Notes under the pieces: generated by a model
What the model was told of the DNA's origin: nothing
Database searches by the model: none
The model's input: only the letters and a program-made list of their open reading frames with translations
Assembly (NCBI RefSeq): GCF_001264245.1
Contig: NZ_CP011339.1
Span: 992,001-1,056,000, forward strand
From: Microcystis panniformis FACHB-1757
Lineage (GTDB): Bacteria; Cyanobacteriota; Cyanobacteriia; Cyanobacteriales; Microcystaceae
DNA: 64,000 bases
Direction: 5' to 3'
Part shown: positions 1 to 7,738 of the stretch, piece after piece
Numbering within the stretch: position 1 is the first letter of the stretch
Layout of the letters: each line of letters opens with the position of its first letter
Position numbers and translations under genes: made by a program

Positions 1-98
1 GCTGGTTGTCGGCTCTCTAGGGCGATGACGGGGCGAACAGTCGCGAGGGTGGAGAGGCCGATTAGACTGACGGTGGTGAGAAGGGCAAAGGATTTCAT
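1..98 (-). CDS. N-terminus of an exported protein, cut by the window edge
   Basis: Only the first 32 codons are inside the window. The reading begins at an ATG at 98 behind a good GAGGAA ribosome-binding site. It shows a short basic start (MKS), a hydrophobic core of about 20 residues rich in L, T, S and A, and a likely signal-peptidase site after VIA. This is a standard secretory signal peptide, so the product is probably exported or periplasmic. The mature part lies outside the window and its function cannot be named. Confidence 0.55.
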   Translation of the reverse strand, partial: MKSFALLTTVSLIGLSTLATVRPVIALESRQP

Positions 99-276
99 GG
101 GTAGTTCCTCGGTGAGGGTGATTTGAGCTTCTACCTAATTCATCGGTTGCTTTTTTGGGAATATGCAGGATAGGGCGATCAATTTTTTTTCCTTTCGGGT
201 ACAAAAGGAAAAAGCGCGGCAATCGGCATCGCTTTGTTATCATTTAGTGAAAAATACTTGTTTTTTTCGATGCAAT

Positions 277-834
277 ATGGTAAGCAAATCCCCGACGATT
301 ACCGATGCGGAATTAATTCGCCTCAGTTGTCAGAACCCGGAATTAGGCTTTGAACGCAATGCAGATGGAACGTTAGTCACTATGGCCCCGATCGGAAGTA
401 TTTCAGCGAATCGAGAACTGAAAGCCGGCGCTCGCCTGCTCTACTGGGTCGAACAGAACGGGTTAGGAGAGGTATTTAGTTCTAGCGGCGGTTTTAAACT
501 GGCCAATAGCGCGGTACGCTCTCCCGATGTGGCTTTCGTGGCGAGAGAACGTTTACCGTCCGGTTGGCAGGAAAGGGAGGATGAATTTCTCGATCTCGCG
601 CCGGATTTCGTGATCGAGATCCGTTCTAAAACCGATAGTTTATCCAAGTTAAAGCGGAAAATGGAGGAGTATCGGGAGAACGGGGTGAAGTTAGGATGGT
701 TGATCGATCGCCACAATAAACAGGCTTTCGTCTACCGTCAGGACGGGACGATTACCTGTTATCCCGAGAACGCGATTTTAAGCGGGGAGGATGTGGTTCC
801 GGGGTTCACCCTAGCGCTAGAAATCTTGCTGTAA
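277..834 (+). CDS. Uma2-family (DUF820) PD-(D/E)XK nuclease-like protein
   Basis: This 185-residue protein has the layout of the Uma2/DUF820 family, which is greatly expanded in cyanobacteria and has a restriction-endonuclease-like fold. The family hallmarks are visible: SPDVAFV near residue 84 (acidic metal ligand), PDFVIEIRSKTD near 109-120 (the E-x-K part), then a KRKMEEYRENGV helix and a GWLID strand. An in-frame ATG at 163 would add 38 residues that do not look like the family, so I take the ATG at 277. The cellular role of Uma2 proteins is unknown; nuclease activity is inferred from the fold only. It stands alone with no operon partner. Confidence 0.8.
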   Translation: MVSKSPTITDAELIRLSCQNPELGFERNADGTLVTMAPIGSISANRELKAGARLLYWVEQNGLGEVFSSSGGFKLANSAVRSPDVAFVARERLPSGWQEREDEFLDLAPDFVIEIRSKTDSLSKLKRKMEEYRENGVKLGWLIDRHNKQAFVYRQDGTITCYPENAILSGEDVVPGFTLALEILL

Positions 835-879
835 GATCGATCGCTTTTTTCGGGGTGAGATTCAAAATCGATCGAGTAT

Positions 880-1002
880 CTAGACCGCGCCTAATTGCCG
901 TAGGAATTGCAGGGCTTTTTCGCGTGCTGGCGCGTTCCCTTGCTGGCGGAACAGTTCGGCGGCTTGTCGGAAATCCTCGATCGCTTTTTCCTTGTCTAGC
1001 CG
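880..1002 (-). pseudogene. 3' tail of a TPR protein gene, relic 1
   Basis: About 39 codons encode a TPR-like helix pair ending KALQFLRQLGAV, immediately followed by a stop. The same type of ending occurs at 2657 and 4034 (VMQLLRKLGQ and VMQILQQLGG). The upstream part of the gene is missing and is replaced by repeat DNA at about 1003-1150. I read this as the leftover end of a Microcystis-type tetratricopeptide gene. The open frame continues upstream into the repeat, but that part is low-complexity and unlikely to be protein. Confidence 0.5.
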
Positions 1003-1152
1003 ATAGACGTAAGGAACCCCAACAATAGACCCAAGGAAACCCAACAAAAAGGAAACCCAACAATACACCCAAGGAAACCCAACAAAAAGATTCAGACGGA
1101 TTTAGATTTTGGGTGTTGGGTTTCGCTCCGATGACCCAACCTAGGAAAGGAT
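1003..1152. repeat. Degenerate copy of an interspersed CCAAGGAAACCCAA-type repeat
   Basis: Contains CCAAGGAAACCCAAC twice, then AAAGATTCAGACGGATTT, GGGTGTTGGGTTTCGCT and an ending ACCCAACCTAGGAAA. These blocks occur in the same order in the three better copies at 1796, 3359 and 4184. This copy is shortened at both ends. A HIP1 octamer (GCGATCGC) follows at 1153. The rest of the 835-1289 gap holds only the TPR relic and no further gene that I can see. Confidence 0.55.
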
Positions 1153-1289
1153 GCGATCGCTTTTCGTTCTCTAAAACAGTGATCGCACCAAGATGACAAG
1201 CACTGTAGCATAACCCACCGAATATTATAAAATTGATGGTGCGTTACATTTCATGCTTGGCGAAATCCGGCAAAATAAGCTTTAACCTC

Positions 1290-1526
1290 ATGCCAGAAAT
1301 TTTCAGACTGGAAGGCTATGTTTTCTTTTTCTATGCCAATGAAGGCAATGAACCCATGCACGTTCACGTTCGACGGGGCGGCGGATATGCTAAATTTTGG
1401 CTAGAGCCGCTAGAATTGGATTATGCTAAAGGTCTAAAAACCAAAGAAATTGTTCGGGCTGAAGTTATCATTACAGAAAATATAGAAATAATACGGAGGA
1501 AATGGCACGATGTATTTGGTACATGA
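1290..1526 (+). CDS. DUF4160 protein, first gene of a DUF4160-DUF2442 pair
   Basis: A 78-residue protein with the DUF4160 signature: MPEIFR start, a GYVFFFYANEG strand, EPMHVHVRRGG (paired His in a HVHV block) and a K-x-W-HDVF ending. Family members are small and often sit directly before a DUF2442 gene, as here. An in-frame ATG at 1233 would add 19 unrelated residues; the ATG at 1290 matches the family start. The pair resembles a toxin-antitoxin module in size, overlap and company, but I know of no firm biochemical role, so that label is inference. Confidence 0.75.
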   Translation: MPEIFRLEGYVFFFYANEGNEPMHVHVRRGGGYAKFWLEPLELDYAKGLKTKEIVRAEVIITENIEIIRRKWHDVFGT

Positions 1527-1758
1527 AAGCATAGTAAAAGCTCAAAAAGTTTGGGTTGAAGATAAATGGATTTGTATTCGTTTAGAAGACGATAGAGAAA
1601 TTCGTTTTCCTGCTTATAAAAATAAACGCTTATCAAAAGCAACCTTTGAACAATTAGCAGAGGTTGAGTTAATTTGTGATGGCACGGGATTACATTGGGA
1701 AACCTTAGATGAGGATTTGTCCATCATTGGCATTTTAGAAGGAAGATTGGGTGCTTAA
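1510..1758 (+). CDS. DUF2442 protein, second gene of the pair
   Basis: An 82-residue protein of the DUF2442 family, which has an N-terminal strand-rich part (KVWVEDKWICIRLEDDREI) followed by FPAYKNKRL, family-typical W-E-LDEDLSI and a GILEGRLG end. Its start overlaps the end of the DUF4160 gene by 17 bases and has a GGAGG site about 10 bases upstream, so the two are translated together. The fold is probably a small DNA- or partner-binding one, and an antitoxin-like role is inferred only from gene order. Confidence 0.75.
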   Translation: MYLVHESIVKAQKVWVEDKWICIRLEDDREIRFPAYKNKRLSKATFEQLAEVELICDGTGLHWETLDEDLSIIGILEGRLGA

Positions 1759-1795
1759 ATGTTAAATGCTTAAAAAAAATCGGCTCTACCGAACC

Positions 1796-1952
1796 TAGTA
1801 ATCATAGCAATTATCGTCGATTGGGTTGACCCAAGGAAACCCAAAAAAAAGATTCAGACAGATTTAGGTGTTGGGTGTTGGGTTGCGCTTTTCCTGAGAA
1901 TTGAGAGGTTTTCTTTAACATATTTATTCGCTCAACCCAACCTAAGAAACTG
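1796..1952. repeat. 157-bp interspersed repeat, copy A
   Basis: Starts TAGTAATCATAGCAATTATC and ends near ACCTAAGAAACTG. It matches copies at 3359-3516 and 4184-4342 almost base for base, including the block TTTTCCTGAGAATTGAGAGG. It runs into the last 11 bases of hepT, so that gene's stop codon lies in the repeat. No open frame of its own is convincing. Confidence 0.8.
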
Positions 1953-2280
1953 ATTCTAGATATCTTAAAATCTGTTCTTTCAAATCATCCAAATAATTTT
2001 CTACCACCTCCCAAACTGTATTAAGGTCAATTCCCCCTAAATAATCATGTACTAAAATATTCCTAAAACCAGAAATATTACGCCAGTCAACATCGGGAAT
2101 ATTGACCTTTAATTCCTCCGAAAGCCGTTGAGTTGATTCTGCCAAAGTTTGTAAGCGTCTAATGATAGCATCGCTGATCATTGAATTAGCAAAAAACTCC
2201 TGTTTTCCTCCTTGGGAATAGTCCTTAATTTTATCAATACAGTCTAAAATGTATTCAAGATAAACTTGATCTTCATTCAT
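1942..2280 (-). CDS. hepT: HepT-like HEPN ribonuclease toxin
   Basis: A 112-residue all-helical HEPN-family protein. The catalytic RX4HXY motif is intact: R73, H78 and Y80 in RNILVHDY. In characterised MntA/HepT systems this protein is an RNase toxin whose tyrosine is AMPylated by the partner to silence it. Here it follows mntA with a 4-base ATGA overlap (start 2280, mntA stop 2277), the standard arrangement. Its final codons fall in interspersed repeat copy A, but the length is normal. Active function is inferred from the intact motif. Confidence 0.88.
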   Translation of the reverse strand: MNEDQVYLEYILDCIDKIKDYSQGGKQEFFANSMISDAIIRRLQTLAESTQRLSEELKVNIPDVDWRNISGFRNILVHDYLGGIDLNTVWEVVENYLDDLKEQILRYLESVS

Positions 2281-2570
2281 AACTTAATTGCCTCCTTTAA
2301 GATTCGCTGTTTAATTAGATGATGAAGGCTTTTTTCAGTTACTACATCCACTTTACACCCTAAGAGAGCCTCTAAATCAACTAATAATCCACCGGGAAAC
2401 CAAGGGGACGTTTTAGCTAAATCATAATCAATTAAAAAATCAATATCACTATTTTCGGTTTCCTCACCTCTAGCAACGGAACCAAATACACGCACATTAA
2501 AAGCACCATGTTTGGTGGCAATTTTTAGGATATCCTCTCGTTTGTCTTGTATGAGTTGTTTTAAGGTCAT
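2277..2570 (-). CDS. mntA: MntA-like minimal nucleotidyltransferase antitoxin
   Basis: A 98-residue minimal nucleotidyltransferase. The GSX10DXD active-site motif is visible as GSVARGEETENSDID (G30-S31, D42, D44), enough to bind ATP and metal. In studied pairs it AMPylates HepT and blocks its RNase activity. I place the start at the ATG at 2570 (MTLKQLIQ); an in-frame ATG at 2606 gives 12 extra residues not typical of the family. It overlaps hepT by 4 bases, so the two form one operon. Confidence 0.87.
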   Translation of the reverse strand: MTLKQLIQDKREDILKIATKHGAFNVRVFGSVARGEETENSDIDFLIDYDLAKTSPWFPGGLLVDLEALLGCKVDVVTEKSLHHLIKQRILKEAIKL

Positions 2571-2656
2571 AAAATAACATCCCTCCCGAAGGTTTTTAAT
2601 GAACAATTAACAGACTAGACTAGAAAAAACTAAATACTGATAACTCACCCCCCCAC

Positions 2657-2972
2657 TTATTGCCCTAATTTGCGTAAAAGTTGCATCACCTTTTCATAAG
2701 TTGCCATATTATTCTGTTGGCGGAATAATATAGCGGCTTGTTGTCGATCAATTTTGCCTTTTTCGGTTTGTTTTAATTTGGCATATAAAAGACCACGACT
2801 ACTGACCTTATGAACGATGGCTAAATAAGGGACTTGCGTGCGAATAATATCCCAATTGATCGGAGGGCGCAAGCTTTGCGCCCCTACAGTAACCGATTTT
2901 GTCCACAATGTAGGGGCGAACTGCGTTCGCCCAAAAGGTACATTATCAAAGCGCAAGTCCCTAAGTAATCAT
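2657..2972 (-). pseudogene. hicB start joined to a TPR tail and split by a MITE
   Basis: On the minus strand the piece begins with an ATG at 2972 that matches the first codons of hicB at 3816 (MITYLA-VHK). After 3 codons it is interrupted by a 133-bp element (2829-2961). Removing the element restores MITYLAIVHKV, which then runs directly into a TPR ending (LLYAKLKQTEKGKID to VMQLLRKLGQ, stop at 2657). The join of an antitoxin start with the end of an unrelated TPR gene shows at least one deletion or recombination event before or after the element landed. It is not expected to make a useful protein. Confidence 0.6.
2829..2961. mobile_element. 133-bp MITE with GGGACTTGCG ends and TAA target duplication
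   Basis: The ends are inverted copies of each other (GGGACTTGCG and CGCAAGTCCC). The flanks carry TAA at 2826-2828 and at 2962-2964, and taking out the element plus one TAA restores the hicB start seen intact at 3816. A 3-bp TNA-type duplication is usual for IS5-group elements. The interior has two internal inverted repeats (GGGCGCAAGCTTTGCGCCC and GGGCGAACTGCGTTCGCCC). No transposase is encoded, so it would need one in trans. Confidence 0.75.
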
Positions 2973-2984
2973 TGATTTCTCATT

Positions 2985-3329
2985 TCAGGTTCGCATTAGA
3001 TTATATTCTTCGCGGATTGATGAAGTTAGAGATTCCAATAAGATTAATTTTTCCTCAATTGACAGGTTTTTTCCTTGTTTAATTAATGTTTGTAAAGTCA
3101 TTTTTTGCAAATCAAATTCCGGCACAAGTAGAGCCAATTCTTGTGTTTGTTGATTTTGTAAGTCAGTAATTAATTCTTGTAAAAATAGAGAATCATTACT
3201 TAAGTCTGAAATTTCATCTTCATAGTTTTCGAGAGCTTCTATTTGTTGAATACGGTCACTATAATTTTTGAGAAGGGATTCGAGAGCTTCGATAATAAAT
3301 TGGATGTCTTTAAATGATAGAGTTTTCAT
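2985..3329 (-). CDS. Hypothetical 114-residue helical protein
   Basis: I do not recognise the family. The protein is strongly acidic and helical, with a likely coiled coil over about residues 8-65 (IEALESLLKNYSDRIQQIEALE) and a C-terminal block SIEEKLILLESLTSSIREE that resembles small addiction-module helices. It ends 12 bases before the broken hicB start, the position that hicA occupies in the intact module at 3828. A partner role in a toxin-antitoxin set is therefore possible but not shown. Confidence 0.45.
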   Translation of the reverse strand: MKTLSFKDIQFIIEALESLLKNYSDRIQQIEALENYEDEISDLSNDSLFLQELITDLQNQQTQELALLVPEFDLQKMTLQTLIKQGKNLSIEEKLILLESLTSSIREEYNLMRT

Positions 3330-3358
3330 AGTTTACCTCAACTTACTTTTTTAAATCC

Positions 3359-3516
3359 TATAGTAATCATAGCAATTATCGTCGATTGGGTTGACCCAAG
3401 TAAACCCAACAAAAAGATTCAGACAGATTTAGATTTTGGCTGTTGGGTTTCGCTTTTCCTGAGAATTGAGAGGTTTTCTTTAACATATTTATTCCCTCAA
3501 ACCAAGCTAGGGACTG
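3359..3516. repeat. 157-bp interspersed repeat, copy B
   Basis: Runs from TATAGTAATCATAGC to CTAGGGACTG. It differs from copies A and C at only scattered positions. It stops 4 bases before the hicB stop codon at 3520, repeating the pattern of copies A and C, which also touch the 3' ends of minus-strand genes. Confidence 0.8.
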
Positions 3517-3519
3517 CAC

Positions 3520-3816
3520 CTAGTTTTTTACACACAATTCCTGATGGTTTAAAATAGCTTCTGATACCTCAATGAGCAGAAAAGCGATCGCATCTTGATG
3601 ATCCGCGTCGGTTAAAATGGTTTCGAGGGTGCTAGGGGTGGGAATTTCGTCCCCATCTGCCAACATAAAGGAAATATGACCTTTTAAGGCTTCAGTTGCC
3701 ATTTTTTTCGCTTCTTCGATGGTTTCTCCTGCACTAATACAACCCGGAAAGTCATAAAATTGTACCCCATAATCACTATGGTTATCTTTATGAACGGTGG
3801 CTAAATAAGTAATCAT
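3520..3816 (-). CDS. hicB: HicB-family antitoxin, probably with a shortened C-terminus
   Basis: A 98-residue HicB-type partial RNase-H-fold protein: MITYLATVHKD, DFPGCISAGETIEEA and EALKGHISFML are family hallmarks. HicB neutralises the HicA mRNA interferase and usually represses the operon through a C-terminal ribbon-helix-helix or HTH part. That part is absent; after LLIEVSEA the sequence ends with unrelated ILNHQELCVKN next to repeat copy B. Antitoxin binding may remain while DNA binding may be lost. It lies downstream of hicA with 11 bases between them. Confidence 0.85.
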   Translation of the reverse strand: MITYLATVHKDNHSDYGVQFYDFPGCISAGETIEEAKKMATEALKGHISFMLADGDEIPTPSTLETILTDADHQDAIAFLLIEVSEAILNHQELCVKN

Positions 3817-3827
3817 TCATTTCTCCT

Positions 3828-4016
3828 TTATCGTAATTTAATACCGGCTTGTTTTTCGATACTGATTAGGGTTTTAAGGGGAATATCCTTTTTAGGGTGA
3901 GGAACAGTCACTTTCCCTTTTTTATGGGGATGTTTAAAATGATGATGACTTCCTGTTGTACCTACTTGATACCATCCCTCATCCTTCAGTTTTTTGATAA
4001 TTTCTCGACTTTCCAT
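3828..4016 (-). CDS. hicA: HicA-family mRNA interferase toxin
   Basis: A 62-residue double-stranded-RNA-binding-fold toxin. The catalytic histidine region is visible as GSHHHFKHP (H24-H26), with GWYQV before it and the KVTVPHP strand after it. HicA cleaves mRNA and is inhibited by HicB. It is the first gene of the hicA-hicB operon, followed closely by hicB at 3816. The length is normal and no key residue is missing. Confidence 0.88.
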   Translation of the reverse strand: MESREIIKKLKDEGWYQVGTTGSHHHFKHPHKKGKVTVPHPKKDIPLKTLISIEKQAGIKLR

Positions 4017-4033
4017 AATTGATGATTTCTATT

Positions 4034-4180
4034 TCACCCCCCTAATTGTTGTAAAATCTGCATCACTTGTTCATAAGTTGCCATATTATCCTGTTGGAGG
4101 AATAATATAGCTGCTTGTTCTAGGTCAATTTTTGCTTTTTCGGTTTGTTTTAATTGGGCATATAAAACACCACGACTACG
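4034..4180 (-). pseudogene. 3' tail of a TPR protein gene, relic 3
   Basis: About 48 codons (RSRGVLYAQLKQTEKAKID to VMQILQQLGG, stop at 4034) are nearly the same as the relic ending at 2657. Upstream the frame enters repeat copy C, which supplies a chance ATG and glycine-rich residues. The gene body is missing. The two closely matching tails lie about 1.4 kb apart in the same orientation, which suggests duplication of a small block. Confidence 0.5.
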
Positions 4181-4183
4181 GAT

Positions 4184-4342
4184 TATAGTAATCATAGCAA
4201 TTATCGTCGATTGGGTTGAGCCAAGGAAACCCAAAAAAAAGATTCAGACAGATTTAGGTTTTGGGTGTTGGGTTTCGCTTTTCCTGAGAATTGAGAGGTT
4301 TTTTTCAACATATTTATTCCCTCAAACCAAGCTAGGGAACTA
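4184..4342. repeat. 157-bp interspersed repeat, copy C
   Basis: Runs from TATAGTAATCATAGC to CTAGGGAACTA. The last bases are the stop codon (TAG on the minus strand, 4340-4342) of the large trypsin-TPR gene. Three of three full copies thus end at or within a few bases of the end of a minus-strand gene. Confidence 0.8.
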
Positions 4343-7300
4343 CTGATTAACATAATTTTTTAGTTCAGGATGTGCTAATAATTTTTGAACATCAGCAAAA
4401 ATTTTGTTTGTCCGTAAAATCTTTTTGAGGAAATCAATATTGGCAAGTTGAGAATTAATACTTAAAGCACTTTCAGCGAGTTTTAATGCTTTATCTTTTT
4501 CGCCTTGATGATAAAAAGCAACGGCTAAAGCTAATTGAATTTCGGCTGATTGATTGTTAATTATTAGTGCTTTTTCCCATTGTTTAATTGCTTCACTTAT
4601 TGACCCTTGTTCATACTTAACTAAGCCGATGCCCATCATAGCAAACCAAGCATTTTTGTTAATTTTAATAGCTTTGTTGTAGTCAGAGAGGGCTAATTCG
4701 TATTTTTGTTGGAGATAGTAAAGACTCCCCCGATTGTAGTAAGCTATAGCTAACTTAGAATCAAGTTCAATAGCTTTGTTGAAGTCAGCTAATGCTAATT
4801 CGTCTTTTTGTTGGTAATAGTAAATACCCCCCCGATTGTTGTAAGCCATAGCTAACTTAGAATCAAGTTCAATAGCTTTGTTGAAGTCAGCTAAAGCTAA
4901 TTCGTATTTTTGTTGGTTATAGTAAATGCCCCCCCGATTGCTGTAAGCCCCAGCTAACTTAGAATCAAGTTCAATAGCTTTGTTGAAGTCAGCTAAAGCT
5001 AATTCGTATTTTTGTTGGTTATAGTAAAAACGTCCACGATTGTTGTAAGCCTCAGCTAACTTAGAATCAAGTTCAATAGCTTTGTTCCAGTCAGCTAAAG
5101 CTAATTCGTATTTTTGTTGGTCATTGTAAATATTCCCCCGATTGCTGTAAGCCATAGCTAACTTAGAATCAAGTTCAATAGCTTTGTTCCAGTCAGCTAA
5201 AGCTAATTCGTATTTTTGTTGGTAATAGTAAAGATTCCCCCGATTGTTGTAAGTTATAGCTAACTTAGAATCAAGTTCAATAGCTTTGTTGAAGTCAGCT
5301 AATGCTAAATCGTATTTTTTTTGGTAATAGTAAAGCTCCCCCCGACCAGAGTAAGCCATAGCATAATTAGGATTAAGTTTCATAGCTTTGTTGAAGTCAG
5401 CTAAAGCTAATTCGTATTTTTTTTGCAAGTAATAGTTACTCCCACGAATCGCATACCAAAAAGCACGAGGAGCGAGATCAATTGCCTGAGTAATTGTGTC
5501 TAATCCCTCATCATAACGTTTTAACTCATATAATACTACCCATTTTATGATATAAGATTTAGGATTATTGGGAAACAGAGAAATCGCCTGATTAATCACC
5601 GTTAAGGCTTGCTCATAATTTTCTAAAGAGCGATAAACTACACTTTGCTGTTGTAAAATACTACTGTGAAAGTTCTTTAAATCTTCCCCTTTAGGTAAGG
5701 TATTAATCGCTTGTTGCAAAGCTTCTATGGCTGGTTGATCTTTATCTAAACCAAATAACGCTAATCCCTTCCCATACCAAGCTAAATAGACATTCTTGGG
5801 GTCATTTTGCTTAATCGCTTCATCAAACGCCTTAATTGCTTCCTCATACCTCCGTAACCGCCATAATTGTCCTCCCCTTTCTATCCAAATATCCGCCTTC
5901 GCATTGGTATTAGGGACAATAACACCAGTAATCGCTTGACTAATTTCTTGTTTTTGTTGCGGACTAACTTGGGGTTGAGCAGTGGTTAATAATTGCGGTT
6001 TTACCTTCAATCTTTCTTGCAATCCGATAAAAGTGCTAATGGGAATCCCTAAACTAAACCCTAGCTGAATTTTCCCTACCCCTGCTGTTTCCGAACTTCC
6101 ATGAATCCCTATTACTCTCCCCTGGGAGTCTAAGACTGCACCGCCACTCATGCCCCCAAATGTGATGCTGGTATAAACTAATTCATAGCCTCCGGTTAAA
6201 GAAGCAACACTTTGTAATGTTCCCCCTTGTTGAGTGCTTAAAGGACTTTGGCGGGTTTGTAGTAATCCCTGTTCTTTATCGTGAATTCTACCGCCACTAA
6301 ACAACCATTTCGAGGGATTTTGTCCAATTTTGGGGAAGCCTGCCGCAAAAACAAAATCACCGCTATTTGGGTTATAATTCGCTATTTCCGCAACGGGATA
6401 ATTGTCCAGGCTTTCAAACTGAAAAACTGCTAAATCTACCCCTTCCTGCCGGATGATGGTGCTTTTCTCGATGTTTCGAGTTTTGCCGTCGCTGGTGACG
6501 ACGGTGTAGGTGTAATCAGCACATCTGGTGGTGCCTTTGATTTTTTCGCAGAAGACATGGTCTGCGGTTAAAACCGTGTAAATATTCCCTTTTTTAGCGA
6601 TAATGACACCGCTACCGTTTCCACCGCTCGTACTATCAATCCGGACGGTGAAACCCTTCGCTTTCGCTTCTAATTCGGCGATATAGCGAGTAGGGGCGGT
6701 GGTTTCTATATCGGGGTTCACCGGCGGTAGGGGCAGGTTATAGGCGCTGAGGATTTCGGGCCGGATGTAGGTTAATAGGGTATGAAGGAGAATGCCCCAG
6801 TTAACCGCTCTCATCTGTTGGATTTCTGCGTCTGTGGGTTGTTTTGTACCGTCTTCGTAGATGTAGTTAGAGAGAATCGGATGGGCCGATCGCCCGTTAA
6901 TGCCGATTAACTCCCCCTCGACAAAAATGCCGCCGCCACTCATTCCCTGCACGATATCGCCACTATAACCGACGCTGTAGCCATCCCGGAGGGGTCGATC
7001 GCTCACCTGTTCGAGGGTTCCCTTTGTCGTCCGATACTGACCCGTTTCGGCAACATATCCCGCGGCCACCACTTCTAAACCGATCCTGTTTTGATTGATG
7101 GTAAACTCCGCGATGGTGGCGATCGAATATTCCCGGGTATCGCTAAACTCCAGCAGAGCGAGATCTTGATTCTCCGATAGGGAATTGGGGACAATGCGGG
7201 CTGCACGGCTGTGGCCGTCGTAAGTTTGTACCTGTAGGGTTTTCGTGTTGCGGGTAACGTGGGCGTTGGTTAGGACAAGGTAATTATCGCCTTTTTTAGC

Positions 7301-7507
7301 AATAATCGTCCCCGATCCCCGATTTGTCTCGCTAGTAATCCGAACGGTGACTCGTTGTAGGAATTGCTCCTCGGTAAGCTCCCGATCGCCCTGTGCCGTC
7401 AGAATGGGATGATTAGAAATATTTCCGGCAGCCGGGGTGATAAGGGTTAACCCGGGTTGAGGCAGTAGGGAGAAAAGAAGGATGAGGGCGATCGAAGGTT
7501 TGATCAT
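4340..7507 (-). CDS. Exported protein with two trypsin-like domains and a TPR array
   Basis: A 1055-residue protein. Residues 1-30 form a signal peptide. A first trypsin-2/HtrA-like domain follows (about 45-250: TNAHVTRN for His, DLALLEF for Asp, GMSGGGIF for Ser), then a second (about 275-500: TADHVFCE, DLAVFQF, GGMSGGAVLD). Both triads look intact. From about 535 to 1040 there is a TPR array; its middle units are 34 residues (102 bp) and almost identical in DNA. It probably acts outside the cytoplasmic membrane, with TPRs binding a partner or substrate. It lies downstream of the CHAT-CHASE2 gene, separated by a MITE. Confidence 0.82.
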   Translation of the reverse strand: MIKPSIALILLFSLLPQPGLTLITPAAGNISNHPILTAQGDRELTEEQFLQRVTVRITSETNRGSGTIIAKKGDNYLVLTNAHVTRNTKTLQVQTYDGHSRAARIVPNSLSENQDLALLEFSDTREYSIATIAEFTINQNRIGLEVVAAGYVAETGQYRTTKGTLEQVSDRPLRDGYSVGYSGDIVQGMSGGGIFVEGELIGINGRSAHPILSNYIYEDGTKQPTDAEIQQMRAVNWGILLHTLLTYIRPEILSAYNLPLPPVNPDIETTAPTRYIAELEAKAKGFTVRIDSTSGGNGSGVIIAKKGNIYTVLTADHVFCEKIKGTTRCADYTYTVVTSDGKTRNIEKSTIIRQEGVDLAVFQFESLDNYPVAEIANYNPNSGDFVFAAGFPKIGQNPSKWLFSGGRIHDKEQGLLQTRQSPLSTQQGGTLQSVASLTGGYELVYTSITFGGMSGGAVLDSQGRVIGIHGSSETAGVGKIQLGFSLGIPISTFIGLQERLKVKPQLLTTAQPQVSPQQKQEISQAITGVIVPNTNAKADIWIERGGQLWRLRRYEEAIKAFDEAIKQNDPKNVYLAWYGKGLALFGLDKDQPAIEALQQAINTLPKGEDLKNFHSSILQQQSVVYRSLENYEQALTVINQAISLFPNNPKSYIIKWVVLYELKRYDEGLDTITQAIDLAPRAFWYAIRGSNYYLQKKYELALADFNKAMKLNPNYAMAYSGRGELYYYQKKYDLALADFNKAIELDSKLAITYNNRGNLYYYQQKYELALADWNKAIELDSKLAMAYSNRGNIYNDQQKYELALADWNKAIELDSKLAEAYNNRGRFYYNQQKYELALADFNKAIELDSKLAGAYSNRGGIYYNQQKYELALADFNKAIELDSKLAMAYNNRGGIYYYQQKDELALADFNKAIELDSKLAIAYYNRGSLYYLQQKYELALSDYNKAIKINKNAWFAMMGIGLVKYEQGSISEAIKQWEKALIINNQSAEIQLALAVAFYHQGEKDKALKLAESALSINSQLANIDFLKKILRTNKIFADVQKLLAHPELKNYVNQ

Positions 7508-7518
7508 GGCTGTTACCT

Positions 7519-7730
7519 AGGGTTTGCTGAATAAATGTGAAATGTAGGCAAGGTAAGAGTTTTGTCGTTTTTCTCGTGAAACAGGTGCAAGATTTTGAGA
7601 GAATCGTGCTTCAAAACCTTGCGTCTTCATCGGCCCGGGTCCTGTAGGGGCGAAGCATTCGGGCAATAACCTATCGGTGAAACCGGAGATTTTCTATCCG
7701 AATGCTTCGCCCGTACTTTTTCAGCAAGCC
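7519..7730. mobile_element. 212-bp MITE with TTGCTGAA ends and TTACCT target duplication
   Basis: The left end AGGGTTTGCTGAATAAA and right end TTTTTCAGCAAGCC are inverted copies. Both flanks read TTACCT (7513-7518 and 7731-7736). The size and ends match the element at 50095-50308, so they belong to one family. The interior has an inverted pair built on GCGAAGCATTCGG and CCGAATGCTTCGC. The element separates the CHAT-CHASE2 gene (stop at 7739) from the trypsin-TPR gene (start at 7507). No transposase is encoded. Confidence 0.8.
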
Positions 7731-7738
7731 TTACCTTG

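Noticed and set aside
1233..1289. Upstream part of the DUF4160 open frame
   Set aside because: Does not match the family start, and the ATG at 1290 does.
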